Shown here: positions 28,646 to 37,995 of the stretch, one piece after another
How the letters are laid out: each line of letters starts with the position of its first letter
Position numbering within the stretch: position 1 is the stretch's first letter
Source of the DNA: Prochlorococcus sp. AG-363-O15
GTDB taxonomy: Bacteria > Cyanobacteriota > Cyanobacteriia > PCC-6307 > Cyanobiaceae
DNA: 64,000 bases
Reading direction: 5' to 3'
Assembly (NCBI GenBank): GCA_003278255.1
Contig: QCFZ01000004.1
Location: 1 to 64,000, forward strand
Translations under genes and position numbers: made by a program
The notes under the pieces: generated by a model
Seen by the model: only the letters and a program-made list of their open reading frames with translations
The model's database searches: none
What the model was told of the DNA's origin: nothing

Positions 28646-29222
28646 GATCCATACTCAAAATCTGCAGAGAGACTGGATCCTTAATCAAGGCTTTGTGAGT
28701 AAAAACAGGAATAGATTTTATAACGCCAATTGGAAGGACAGCTTGATTTCCAGGGAAAACCATTAAATCCCATTTACAAAAGTAACTTATACAAGAAACT
28801 GCTTTAAACATAGAAAGATCACTATTCAACTCTGAGAGTAAAAAACTTCCTTTTTTCATTTGTGCAATACCAGGAAACAAACAAGCAGGAACAACCTGTG
28901 CTGTAAAAGTACCCTGATGAGGAGTACCTATACTAAAGAAACGAATTGTTCTTTTATAACCTCCCATTTGCTGCAACCAAATTCTTGCAATTAACCCTCC
29001 CATAGAAAAACCTAGGAGATCAATCTCAGCATTTGATCCCGCAGTTTTAAGAATATATTTATCTAAATCTTTAGCTAAATATTTAAGTGATTTCTTACCA
29101 AGCCTATGAGGGATGAAAGGAGTAAAAATTCGATTACTAGAAGTATCTAATTTCCCTATTAATCTATTAAAAACATATGGATTATCCCAAAGGCCATGAA
29201 TTAAAAAGAGTGGTCGTTTCAT
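28596..29222 (-). CDS. alpha/beta hydrolase, lipase-like
   Basis: This is a small alpha/beta-hydrolase of about 208 residues. The oxyanion-hole region is LFLIHGLWDNPYVF at the N terminus, the nucleophile elbow is LGFSMGGLIARIW (Ser near residue 80), and SIGTPHQGT follows, as in triacylglycerol lipase/PGAP1-like hydrolases. A TTG at 29237, overlapping the folB stop codon, would add five residues and couple it to folB. The substrate is unknown. It is the last gene of proA-folB-hydrolase, and the final 50 bp lie antisense to the end of the M3 peptidase gene. Confidence 0.8.
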   Translation of the reverse strand: MKRPLFLIHGLWDNPYVFNRLIGKLDTSSNRIFTPFIPHRLGKKSLKYLAKDLDKYILKTAGSNAEIDLLGFSMGGLIARIWLQQMGGYKRTIRFFSIGTPHQGTFTAQVVPACLFPGIAQMKKGSFLLSELNSDLSMFKAVSCISYFCKWDLMVFPGNQAVLPIGVIKSIPVFTHKALIKDPVSLQILSMDLIQDLSLGQNDELMLL

Positions 29223-29233
29223 TAAGGAAATAT

Positions 29234-29629
29234 TCAATCAGACAATTTATTAGGAAAGAAACGAACCCTTTCTATTTCAATAACTCCATTAAATCCAGGA
29301 ATTGGAGCAGAACATTTTCGAAGCTTAACTTGCATTGGTATTTCGCCATAAATTAATTCCAATTGATCAAGTATTAGTTCACTAAAATGTTCAATCGTTG
29401 AACATTTTATCTTAAATGATATTTCTTGTATCTTTTTTATCCCAATACTATAGTCAACAGTATAAGAAAGATCATCCTTAACAGATGATTCATCAAAATC
29501 CAGCCAAAGACTGAAGTCAATGCTAAAAAGCTGTCCAAATAATTGTTCATTTTTCAGGACCCCAACATGGGCCCAAAGCCGCAAATCCCTTACATGCATT
29601 GCCTCGAGAGATAAATTATCTTTCATCAT
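29234..29629 (-). CDS. folB: dihydroneopterin aldolase
   Basis: FolB converts 7,8-dihydroneopterin to 6-hydroxymethyl-dihydropterin in folate synthesis. The 131-residue protein shows the family start [20 protein letters not shown], the [14 protein letters not shown] segment and the C-terminal [20 protein letters not shown]. The start overlaps the proA stop (ATGA type) and the stop overlaps the next start, so the three genes are translationally coupled. The first or second of the two adjacent Met codons may start it. Confidence 0.93.
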   Translation of the reverse strand: MMKDNLSLEAMHVRDLRLWAHVGVLKNEQLFGQLFSIDFSLWLDFDESSVKDDLSYTVDYSIGIKKIQEISFKIKCSTIEHFSELILDQLELIYGEIPMQVKLRKCSAPIPGFNGVIEIERVRFFPNKLSD

Positions 29630-30963
29630 TTCAAGTCTATATGAGTAAAGTTTCTGGTCCCTGAAGCAAAGTCCTCTGCTATATGCCCATCACCTCTTAA
29701 TCGATATCTATAGGTTACTAAACCTTCTAAACCTACTGGTCCTCTAGGGGGCAAAGTTTGAGTACTAATGCCAACCTCAGCACCAAATCCATAACGAAAC
29801 CCGTCAGCAAAGCGAGTAGAGCAATTGTGATAAACACCTGCGCTGTCAACCGCCCTCAAAAAGTGATCAGCTGTTGTCTTATTCTTGGTGACAATTGATT
29901 CAGTATGTCTTGATCCATAACGCCTTATATGATCCAGCGCAATAGTCATATCATTAACTATTTTCACCGAGAGTTTTAGATCTAGATACTCTGTACTCCA
30001 ATCACTTTCAGTAGCAGCTAGTTTTATTCCAATAATCTGACTTTCTTTATCTCCAACCAGACTTACTCCCATTTCTTCAAATACAGGAATAGCTTTGCTT
30101 AGAAACAAAGAAGCTATATTTTGATGAATCAATAAAGTCTCTATTGCATTACAAGCAGCTGGATATTGTGTCTTACTATCAATTGCAATGCGTAAAGCTT
30201 GATCTAAATCTGCTTCCTTATCTATATATAGATGGCAGATCCCATCAGCATGTCCTAAAACAGGTATGCGAGTATTGTCTTGAATAAATCGGACAAATTC
30301 ATTGCTGCCGCGTGGAATAATAAGATCAACCAATCCATCTAATCGAAGTAAAGCAAGACTTTCCTCCCTACTAGTTAAAAGAGTTAAAGCTTTGGGACTG
30401 ATTTCTGAAGAAGATAATCCCAGGTTTAATGCATTCATAATTGCTTCATTAGTAAGAAGAGCCTCGCTCCCTCCTTTAAGAATTGCACCGTTACCTGATT
30501 TGATTGCCAAAGAAGCAATCTGAATTACTGCATCAGGACGAGCTTCAAAAATTACACCAAGAACTCCTAGGGGAACAGTTATCCGCTCGAGCTCTAGACC
30601 TTTGTCTAATTCTCTATGTAACTGTCTTAAACCAATTGGATCTGGCAGATCAGCAACCTTACGAACCCCTGATATGGAAGATTCAAGTTTAATTTCATTT
30701 AGCTTCAACCTAGCCATTAAGGCATCAGCAAGACCGTCCTTTGCAGATCTCTCTAAATCTTTCTTATTAGCTTCAATTATTTCCTCAGAGTTCTGCGCCA
30801 AAGCATCAGCCATCGAATTCAAAGCAAGACGCCGCTGATCATCTGAGGTTTGGCCAAGATAAGAAGCGGCGCGCCTTACATTGGAAGCACGATTTAGCAA
30901 GTCACTAGAAGGTTCAGAAACCGAAGAAAATTTTTGCATAAATGCTAAGGAACTCTTATACAT
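29626..30963 (-). CDS. proA: glutamate-5-semialdehyde dehydrogenase (gamma-glutamyl phosphate reductase)
   Basis: It reduces gamma-glutamyl phosphate with NADPH in proline synthesis. Key stretches are [65 protein letters not shown], the catalytic-Cys region [15 protein letters not shown], and the C-terminal [19 protein letters not shown]. The open frame extends to 31044, but GAGGAG sits 5 nt before the ATG at 30963, and 445 residues fit the family better than 472. The adjacent ATG at 30966 is an alternative. It is the first gene of a coupled proA-folB-hydrolase unit. Confidence 0.95.
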   Translation of the reverse strand: MYKSSLAFMQKFSSVSEPSSDLLNRASNVRRAASYLGQTSDDQRRLALNSMADALAQNSEEIIEANKKDLERSAKDGLADALMARLKLNEIKLESSISGVRKVADLPDPIGLRQLHRELDKGLELERITVPLGVLGVIFEARPDAVIQIASLAIKSGNGAILKGGSEALLTNEAIMNALNLGLSSSEISPKALTLLTSREESLALLRLDGLVDLIIPRGSNEFVRFIQDNTRIPVLGHADGICHLYIDKEADLDQALRIAIDSKTQYPAACNAIETLLIHQNIASLFLSKAIPVFEEMGVSLVGDKESQIIGIKLAATESDWSTEYLDLKLSVKIVNDMTIALDHIRRYGSRHTESIVTKNKTTADHFLRAVDSAGVYHNCSTRFADGFRYGFGAEVGISTQTLPPRGPVGLEGLVTYRYRLRGDGHIAEDFASGTRNFTHIDLK

Positions 30964-31087
30964 CATCACTCCTCGTGGGAAAATAGCATTAATTAAAGTT
31001 CCAGTCCTACAAAAAAGTGTTCTGAATAACCTCCAATTAAACACTAAATCATATTGAAATCATCTATATATCGATATAGATTTAATT

Positions 31088-34000
31088 TCAAAATCGGAAA
31101 AACATCTGTACTTGACTCTGCCAGGTTCCAGTATTATCGATAGAGCCAAGGACTCCAACATTAGGACTGACTTGATAAGTTAAAGTACCTTGTGGTGGAA
31201 TATCCTCTCTATTAGGTGTTGCAAATACTGAAAAATTAAATCTATTATTTAAATCGATTCCTATTTCAGTAACCCAAGCTTGCTGAGGGGATAAATTACC
31301 AGATGATTGACCTTGAATGGAAGTTTGAGTATCAGTGCTTGAATCAGTTGCTTCTGGACTAGCTACATATGCAGGATAAAGAGCAACTTGCAATCTCTCA
31401 CTAAAGCTTCCAGTAATGCTACCGAGTACTGGAGAAATCACGGATTTACTAAGTACATTAGCAAGCACCTCTCTCTCTCCTCCACCTAACAATCTTGCAA
31501 GAGAATTACCACCAATCAATCCATATAGATTGGAACTAGGCATAGGAGGAGTACTTCTTATTTGGAAATTATCTGAAAGACGATCTGCGGGTCCAGTAGC
31601 AGTTACTTCTACCTTCACAAAACGAGATCCTCCAATTCCGAATGACCCGGTTCCATTAGTTGAAAAATCACTAGAAGAAGCAAGATTACTTGCATCTCTG
31701 ACTGTATCTGGTACACGACTTGTCATCGTGACATCTACATAAGGGATTAGACCCATTGAGGGAGTAAAAATCGCAACATTTGGCTCTCGCCTATCTAAAT
31801 CAAAGGTAGTAGTAAATAAATTAATTCTTCCATTCGTAAGACGAACAACACCACTAGCATTTAATGTCTGGTCAAATGTTCCATTTAAAACAAGAAGCCC
31901 AGAAGTATTAAAATTAGCTAAAGGTGGCGAAGTTACTCTTAAATTAGGTCCCAACTTAAGTCGCAAAGCATCGAAAGTAACAGAAGATAGTTTTGAAGAA
32001 ATAGCTGTTCTAAGCATCTTACTTGCTGGAGCTCCTTTGTCTTCAACAAATAGAACCAAGGGTTTTTTAAGATCCCATTTCTGCTCAGGCAATATCGGAA
32101 ACTTGTCTGAATCATAAATATTATTATTACTAATCTCTATAGGCTTTATTTGATTTATTTTCTTTGATCTTTGAGGTGAAATGAAACCTTCTTTTATAGT
32201 AACTGAACCACCTAATATTGGTTTTAACAAAGACCCTTTTATCTCCAAATCAGAAGCAACTTGTATATCTGCAATAGGAAGCCTTAAAGGGAGATTATTC
32301 ATTGCAATATTTAAAGGTTGGTCCTCCTGAGATGCTTTATCAAAAATTGATATAGCTCCAGAGCCACTTAAGGTTCCTTTAGAACCAATTTCCGCCTGCA
32401 GATTCTGAACCTCTAGACGATTAAAATCAAACAGAATTGATGTATTAAGACGTTTAACTAATTTTTCCATCACAATTAATTCGCCTTTATCTAACACTAG
32501 AAAACCATTAGCCTCTGGAGAAGCAATGGTCCCTCTAATTAATAACCTCAGATTAGCCTCTCCATCCTTCCAAGAGACCAATCCACCTGAGAGACCATCA
32601 AGGAAATGCAACCCATCATTATGACTGATAATTCTTAAGTCTATTTGATTATCAGAGGTTAATGGTACTTTTCCAAAAATACTTACAGGCTCTAAAGAAG
32701 ATTCACTGCGAAGAGAAACGTCAATTTTAAGATTCGATTGAGATAGCTGTATCTTTCCTTTTTCGAGAAAGAATTTCTTTTCATCTATTTGAGCATCTTT
32801 TAGAACTAAATCAGCTGTTACTTCAGGGGATTTCTTTCCCAGTCTATATTTACCTGAAAGACCAAACATCCCTTTAAGAGAAGAAGGCATTGGTGCAAAC
32901 AATGAAAGTATTGAGAATGGAACATCTAATAGTGAGAATTTGCCGACCCCTGCTCCAAGAGGTCCATTTAAAGTTGCATAGAAAGGTCTCAACTTTATAT
33001 TAGGTTTATTTATTTGATTGCTAGACCATAGCTTTCCCGAAGATTCAAGATTTAATTGAAGTTTAGCAATGCTTGGGCCCTGAATCTCAATTGAAGCATC
33101 AATCTGACCATTAATATTATCTGAATTAATAATTTTCTTTTTACGATTTAATTGATAAAATCTCCGCAAAGATTCCTGTGACTCTGACAGTGAATTTAAA
33201 TGTTCATCTAATGAGCCACCTAAAGATTCAATAACAAGTTCGCCTAAGTCTTTAGCACGTCCTTTAGCAGAAGGTGACCTTAAGTTAATCTTAGGAAGTT
33301 GTGATGTTGTATCTGCAAGCCATCTAGCACTGACACTTTTAGCTACTGCCTTAGCCCATAATTCTCCACCAATACGGCCTTTAGCATTTACTAAAACGTT
33401 GCCACTATCGGGTGGAAATATCTTACTAACTATTGAATAATTCTTCTGAAAAAGATTACCTTTAAATTGCGCCTCTCTTAATCTAAGTCCCATCAGCCTT
33501 GGATAGCGAAGGACTATTTCTCCGTCGAGAGATAAAGGGGAAAAAGCAAGTGTTCCTTTACCTCCTAGTTCACCAAACACTCTCTTAAAACCTTTTTCAG
33601 GGCTAATAGCAAACTCAACTCGGTCCAACCTTAAATTGTTAGCTTTCCATTGATAATTTTTTGCACTTCCTATCAGAGAAAACTCTCCACCTAAGCGTTT
33701 TAAAGTTACAGAATCTAAAGACCAATCTTTGCTTAATTTTGCCGATAATTCTCCTGGAACTGCTGCTCCAAAAGATTTCATTCTCAACTCTCCGCCACCA
33801 TCCGGAATACCTATAAAATTACCACTCCATTCTTCTTGAAGACGTATTTTGCTCAACTGAGGATTAGTCAAACCTATATCAAAGTTTGTAGTTAAATTAG
33901 ATAAAGGGCCTTTGATTTGACCATTAACTTTTAGGCTGCCAGACATTGAAGTCCCTAAAACTGAACTAAGAGATGCCAATGGGAAAGGCCTTAAATCAAA

Positions 34001-35062
34001 ATCAGCCAGTAATTCTCCTGGAACAAATGCATATTGTTCTAATTTTATAGGTAAGCTTGCTTGCAATTTAAGCTCTGAACTATCTACATCCTTTAATCGC
34101 AAAGAACTTGATAATCCAAAATTATAATCTTTAACTTTGTCAAGAGGCAAATCACCACTAAATGATGCTATCCATTTGCCATAACTCCATTCAGTATAAG
34201 GGAGGGAGAGTAAATCATCCCTACATATTATAGAAGTTTCTTTAGAAGTAAGACCATCTTTTAGAACTCCGCCTTTCAATTTAAGATTAGACATTGAAAG
34301 ATTACCATCACAATCAAATATTCCTTTATTGAAAGCTATTCTTATATCACCATTTAAGATCCCTTTAGCATCTATATTTTGACCAAATGAAAGGATTCTA
34401 TTTAGAGAATTTAACCTGACTTTATCTACACTAGCCCTTGCTTTTAAACCCAAGCGATCCCAATATCCAAAACCCTTAAGTAACAAGTTACCATCATCTG
34501 GAAAACCCAACTTAATTGCACCTACAATTTTCTTCTCTGAAAGTCGAATCGAAGCTTTACCTGTTGCTATTAATTGTATATTGGAAGGATGTATAAATAA
34601 TCTAACTGGATCTATCAAACGTAATCTGACATCAATATTTGTCTTTTTTCGATTATTGGATCCCCCTAAAACCCAATAAGATCCATTAGTTCCAGAATGC
34701 AAATTTATTTTTGTCCCTCTTGGAGAAAATATCGCTATCGGCTTCCAATTAAATAAGCTCGCCAAAGGAGCTATTTTGATTGTTAATCCAGATAATTGCA
34801 CAGTTGAGTCATCGCCAATCCCAGGACGCACCTCAGTTGGCCCAAGAGAAATCCCCCACATCCGCAAACCCTCGTAAGGGCCAATCAACAAAGGATGTCC
34901 TAGTGGCTTAGAAAGGGCCTCTTCAATATCTACCCGATATCGTTCAAAAATTCGGCCTACTAAACGATCAGTAGAGACCCAAAGCAAAAGCCCACCAAGA
35001 GATACCAACCCTCCAAAAAGGCCGACTTTTATAACTTTTATTGTTCTTGTTGTCACTCCCAT
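31088..35062 (-). CDS. tamB: TamB/DUF490 family envelope protein
   Basis: This is a very large protein of 1324 residues with one N-terminal membrane anchor (about residues 9-29, VGLFGGLVSLGGLLLWVS). A long repetitive beta-rich body follows (many GxLxLxG-type strands, as in AsmA/TamB beta-helical groove proteins), then a C-terminal DUF490 domain with GGSRFVKVEVTATGPADRLSDN-like residues and the final VQMFFRF ending in Phe. TamB-type proteins bridge the periplasm and are linked to outer-membrane protein assembly and lipid transfer. In cyanobacteria and plastids the homologue is TIC236. It is divergent from ycf51, with about 65 bp between the starts. The family is firm; the partner (Omp85) is not in the window. 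Confidence 0.9.
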   Translation of the reverse strand: MGVTTRTIKVIKVGLFGGLVSLGGLLLWVSTDRLVGRIFERYRVDIEEALSKPLGHPLLIGPYEGLRMWGISLGPTEVRPGIGDDSTVQLSGLTIKIAPLASLFNWKPIAIFSPRGTKINLHSGTNGSYWVLGGSNNRKKTNIDVRLRLIDPVRLFIHPSNIQLIATGKASIRLSEKKIVGAIKLGFPDDGNLLLKGFGYWDRLGLKARASVDKVRLNSLNRILSFGQNIDAKGILNGDIRIAFNKGIFDCDGNLSMSNLKLKGGVLKDGLTSKETSIICRDDLLSLPYTEWSYGKWIASFSGDLPLDKVKDYNFGLSSSLRLKDVDSSELKLQASLPIKLEQYAFVPGELLADFDLRPFPLASLSSVLGTSMSGSLKVNGQIKGPLSNLTTNFDIGLTNPQLSKIRLQEEWSGNFIGIPDGGGELRMKSFGAAVPGELSAKLSKDWSLDSVTLKRLGGEFSLIGSAKNYQWKANNLRLDRVEFAISPEKGFKRVFGELGGKGTLAFSPLSLDGEIVLRYPRLMGLRLREAQFKGNLFQKNYSIVSKIFPPDSGNVLVNAKGRIGGELWAKAVAKSVSARWLADTTSQLPKINLRSPSAKGRAKDLGELVIESLGGSLDEHLNSLSESQESLRRFYQLNRKKKIINSDNINGQIDASIEIQGPSIAKLQLNLESSGKLWSSNQINKPNIKLRPFYATLNGPLGAGVGKFSLLDVPFSILSLFAPMPSSLKGMFGLSGKYRLGKKSPEVTADLVLKDAQIDEKKFFLEKGKIQLSQSNLKIDVSLRSESSLEPVSIFGKVPLTSDNQIDLRIISHNDGLHFLDGLSGGLVSWKDGEANLRLLIRGTIASPEANGFLVLDKGELIVMEKLVKRLNTSILFDFNRLEVQNLQAEIGSKGTLSGSGAISIFDKASQEDQPLNIAMNNLPLRLPIADIQVASDLEIKGSLLKPILGGSVTIKEGFISPQRSKKINQIKPIEISNNNIYDSDKFPILPEQKWDLKKPLVLFVEDKGAPASKMLRTAISSKLSSVTFDALRLKLGPNLRVTSPPLANFNTSGLLVLNGTFDQTLNASGVVRLTNGRINLFTTTFDLDRREPNVAIFTPSMGLIPYVDVTMTSRVPDTVRDASNLASSSDFSTNGTGSFGIGGSRFVKVEVTATGPADRLSDNFQIRSTPPMPSSNLYGLIGGNSLARLLGGGEREVLANVLSKSVISPVLGSITGSFSERLQVALYPAYVASPEATDSSTDTQTSIQGQSSGNLSPQQAWVTEIGIDLNNRFNFSVFATPNREDIPPQGTLTYQVSPNVGVLGSIDNTGTWQSQVQMFFRF

Positions 35063-35127
35063 GGCATTTCTTCAACCTTCAAGGGAGTAAACGAACTATA
35101 AGAAGTGAAAGTAATGTTAACCAGTCC

Positions 35128-35589
35128 ATGTCTCTTTCTGATCTTCTTTCAGATGCAACCACCTGGCTAGCCTGGGCTGGGCTAGGACTTAGCCTAACCA
35201 CTTTGATCGCTTTTTTAGTTAACTGGGGTGCAAAGTTTAGGCTTGTTGGAGCAACCGTTTTCACCTTCTTGTTGTCTGGCAGCTGTTGGGCATTTTCAGC
35301 AAGCTATACGCCACCATTTGTAGTTGATGGCTATAAGTACGCACCAGTTGTATATGACAACGGATACGACCTTGTAATTGCCCAAGCCAATGAAGACTTC
35401 CCTAATGAAGCTATAAAACCCACTTTGGAGCAAATTGCAGGAAATCTAAAAGGAGGGGGGAGAAATGGCGCAATGGTGAATGTACGTATTCGAAGAGTAG
35501 AACCTGCTGGTGAAGGGATAAGTCGTCCAGTAGTCATAGGGGAAGTCATTAGAGACGTTCGCCAAAACATCACAATTCCTGTTTCATAA
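35128..35589 (+). CDS. ycf51: Ycf51 family membrane protein (DUF2518)
   Basis: This 153-residue protein is of the cyanobacterial/plastid Ycf51 family, function unknown. Two hydrophobic helices (about residues 10-30 and 36-55) are followed by a soluble domain containing YTPPFVVDGYKYAPVVYDNGYDLVIAQ-like residues. The open frame begins at 35041, but that part lies inside tamB on the other strand. The ATG at 35128 starts the conserved MSLSDLLSDATTWLAWAG. DUF4332 follows after 5 bp. Confidence 0.85.
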   Translation: MSLSDLLSDATTWLAWAGLGLSLTTLIAFLVNWGAKFRLVGATVFTFLLSGSCWAFSASYTPPFVVDGYKYAPVVYDNGYDLVIAQANEDFPNEAIKPTLEQIAGNLKGGGRNGAMVNVRIRRVEPAGEGISRPVVIGEVIRDVRQNITIPVS

Positions 35590-35594
35590 AAATA

Positions 35595-35999
35595 ATGTCT
35601 AACGAAGGGCAAATTACAGGCCTTCCTACAAACTTTTCTACTGAAGAGAAACAACTCCTTTCTAAGGGGATTAAATCTTGGTCATCACTAAAGTGTTTAA
35701 CTGATGAAGAAATCATAAGTCTCGTCAAGACTGGGCTTGGAACAATTAAAAACTTTAATCGACTCCGAGGAATTGCCACTCTTATTTGTGAAATGGATAT
35801 TTCATTAGGTGATGCTTCATTACTACTACATGCAGGTATTTCTTCAGTTAATGCCTTGGCAATATTAACTCCACAAGAATTGATTAACAAAACTGGTAGA
35901 CTAGAAAGACAACTTCAAACGGGAAGAAGACCTTTTTTTGATCTTGTAAAAGCTAACCACTTGATTAAGAAAGCAAGAAAAAGGCAAATACTGAACTGA
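35595..35999 (+). CDS. DUF4332 family protein (helix-hairpin-helix-like)
   Basis: The 134-residue helical protein is similar to the DUF4332 family, which is built of helix-hairpin-helix-like units. Two such units are visible: GIKSWSSLKCLTDEEIISLVKTGLGT and HAGISSVNALAILTPQELINKTG. HhH units usually bind DNA or mediate protein contacts; the role here is unknown. It starts 5 bp after the ycf51 stop and is probably in one transcript with it. Confidence 0.75.
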   Translation: MSNEGQITGLPTNFSTEEKQLLSKGIKSWSSLKCLTDEEIISLVKTGLGTIKNFNRLRGIATLICEMDISLGDASLLLHAGISSVNALAILTPQELINKTGRLERQLQTGRRPFFDLVKANHLIKKARKRQILN

Positions 36000-36064
36000 C
36001 CCAAGAGAACCCCATACCACTCTTATTAGGTCTCAAATAGATTTATAACCTCAACCTGAGGAAC

Positions 36065-36334
36065 ATGCGATACACCTATTCTCTATTAGTTGCCACACTT
36101 GCCTGTTCAATCCCTACGGCAATAGCTCAATCCACTCTTCTTGAAAGTGTCAAACTAAATCCGGACGAAGCCCTTGAGATGTGTGATCAATTTAGAACTC
36201 TTAATTCCAATGAACTTTCAGCAGTATCACCAGAGTCCATATCAAGAGTTGCACAACAAAAAAACTTAAGCAAAATGGATGCGGAAATTTTGTCCATATA
36301 TGTAATCGGCTTGCACTGTTCTGATGTCAAATAA
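36065..36334 (+). CDS. small secreted hypothetical protein
   Basis: This 89-residue protein is not recognised. Residues 1-21 form a clear signal peptide (MRYTYSLLVATLACSIPTAIAQ, cleavage after AIA or AQ). The mature part is about 67 residues with two cysteines (in EMCDQF and LHCSD) that could form a disulfide. It is 11 bp upstream of the CocE-type hydrolase and on the same strand. A small periplasmic or lumenal protein is the most that can be said. Confidence 0.7.
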   Translation: MRYTYSLLVATLACSIPTAIAQSTLLESVKLNPDEALEMCDQFRTLNSNELSAVSPESISRVAQQKNLSKMDAEILSIYVIGLHCSDVK

Positions 36335-36345
36335 AGGTCTAATTA

Positions 36346-37959
36346 ATGGAGTCAACTTGCCAAAAAGATGCAAATCTCACTCTCAATGATGGAGTGAAAT
36401 TAGGTTCCAGGCTTTGGATGCCAATGCAAGGAGGACCATGGCCAGCACTCTTAATGAGACAGCCATATAGTTTAGAAATTGCCTCGACAGTTACTTATCT
36501 ACACCCATCTTGGTGGGCCAATCATGGTTACCTAGTAATTATTCAAGATGTACGTGGCCAAGGTGTATCAGAAGGAACTTTCAATGGTTTTAATCAAGAA
36601 GCTTCAGATACCAGCCAAACCCATGAATGGGTTAGATCTTTACCTGAATGCAATGGCAAATTAGGCACTTATGGTTTCTCCTATCAAGGATTAACACAAT
36701 TGCTCGCAGAGGAAGGAACTCCACCTCCTGATTGTCTTGCTCCTGCAATGACTGGGCTTAATGAAAAAGAGCATTGGAGCTGTGAAGGAGAAGCTCATTG
36801 GTGGAATTTAGGGCTTGCGTGGGGATTGCAATTAGCAGCCCTTAAAACAAAAAGAGATGGGAATTGGAGAGCATGGGAAGAACTACGTCGAAGTCTTGAA
36901 AACGAAAGTTATCTTTGGGATGGTCTATCACTTCTAAAAAAATATGATCCAGAAGGTATGTCATTTAGGTGGTTAGATTCATCTGAAGACAATCATCATG
37001 CTTGGAAAATCCATAAACCACTAGAAACTTGGCTTAGCAAACCAATGTTACTTATTGGAGGCTGGTGGGACCCTCATCTTAAAGGAATAATTGATTTGTT
37101 CCAAAAATCTATTAATTCAGGCGGACAACCTGAGCTACATATAGGGCCAGCTAGTCATCTAAATTGGTGGGAGGGATCTCAACAACTTCAACTAAATTTC
37201 TTCGACAAACATCTAAAATCCCCCAAGCAAAAAGAAAGTAGAAATGTTGGTATATATCGATTATGGAATATCACAAATAGTTGTTGGCAAAACGAAAAGC
37301 TAGAAGAGCTTTCAAAAAATTCCAAAGATTTATCCTGGTCTCTTTCGAGTCAAGGCATGGCATGTCTAGATACTAAAGATGGAATACTTGAATTAAATTC
37401 AAATGGGAAAGGTATTATTTATATCGTGCATGATCCCTGGAGACCTGTACCTTCAAAAGGAGGTCATTTAACTACAAATCCTGGAATAGTAGACAGAAGG
37501 GCAATTGATTTAAGAGGAGATGTCGCCACTTTTACGACCAAAAAATTCAAAAAAACAATTCATCTCAAGGGAGTTCCTGTCCTTCAAGTCACTGCCAATG
37601 CAGACAAAAAGAGTTTTGATATATGTGTCTCTCTTTCTATTGTTAATTCTGATCAAACACAAGTGAAGCAATTATCTACTGGTGTACTAAGAATTCGAGG
37701 GGACAAAGCAGTAAAATCAAATCAATATAAAATATTCCTTCAACCGCTAGTTGCAGACATAGAAAAAAACAATCGTCTTCGCTTATCAATTTCTGGGTCC
37801 TCATGGCCCGCAATAGGAATAAACCCCGGACAAGATCAAGAACCTTGTGGAGCACCAGGAGCAAACTGTCTTGTTGTGACACTCACACTTAATCTCTCTG
37901 GATCAAATTTCCAAATAATTCCACTTATCAATAGTTTGGGGTTTCAAGATTCCCTCTAA
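36346..37959 (+). CDS. CocE/NonD family hydrolase (X-Pro dipeptidyl-peptidase S15 type)
   Basis: This 537-residue serine hydrolase has an N-terminal alpha/beta domain with the Asp-rich IIQDVRGQGVSEGTF, nucleophile elbow LGTYGFSYQGLTQL (catalytic Ser near residue 109) and LIGGWWDPHLKG, and a C-terminal jelly-roll domain (about 350-537) with DRRAIDLRGDVATF and DQEPCGAPG. Relatives cleave acyl esters, beta-lactams or prolyl peptides, so the substrate cannot be given. No signal peptide is visible, so it is likely cytoplasmic. glgB follows after 36 bp. Confidence 0.88.
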   Translation: MESTCQKDANLTLNDGVKLGSRLWMPMQGGPWPALLMRQPYSLEIASTVTYLHPSWWANHGYLVIIQDVRGQGVSEGTFNGFNQEASDTSQTHEWVRSLPECNGKLGTYGFSYQGLTQLLAEEGTPPPDCLAPAMTGLNEKEHWSCEGEAHWWNLGLAWGLQLAALKTKRDGNWRAWEELRRSLENESYLWDGLSLLKKYDPEGMSFRWLDSSEDNHHAWKIHKPLETWLSKPMLLIGGWWDPHLKGIIDLFQKSINSGGQPELHIGPASHLNWWEGSQQLQLNFFDKHLKSPKQKESRNVGIYRLWNITNSCWQNEKLEELSKNSKDLSWSLSSQGMACLDTKDGILELNSNGKGIIYIVHDPWRPVPSKGGHLTTNPGIVDRRAIDLRGDVATFTTKKFKKTIHLKGVPVLQVTANADKKSFDICVSLSIVNSDQTQVKQLSTGVLRIRGDKAVKSNQYKIFLQPLVADIEKNNRLRLSISGSSWPAIGINPGQDQEPCGAPGANCLVVTLTLNLSGSNFQIIPLINSLGFQDSL

Positions 37960-37995
37960 AAGACGTAAGCTCAAAGATGATTTAGCAAATAAGTT

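Noticed and set aside
31416-31742. 108-codon open frame antisense to tamB
   Set aside because: It mirrors the tamB coding frame, has no family resemblance and no start context; it is a shadow of the long real gene.
35041-35127. N-terminal extension of Ycf51 to 35041
   Set aside because: The extension runs into the tamB start on the other strand and is absent from the conserved family start, which begins at 35128.
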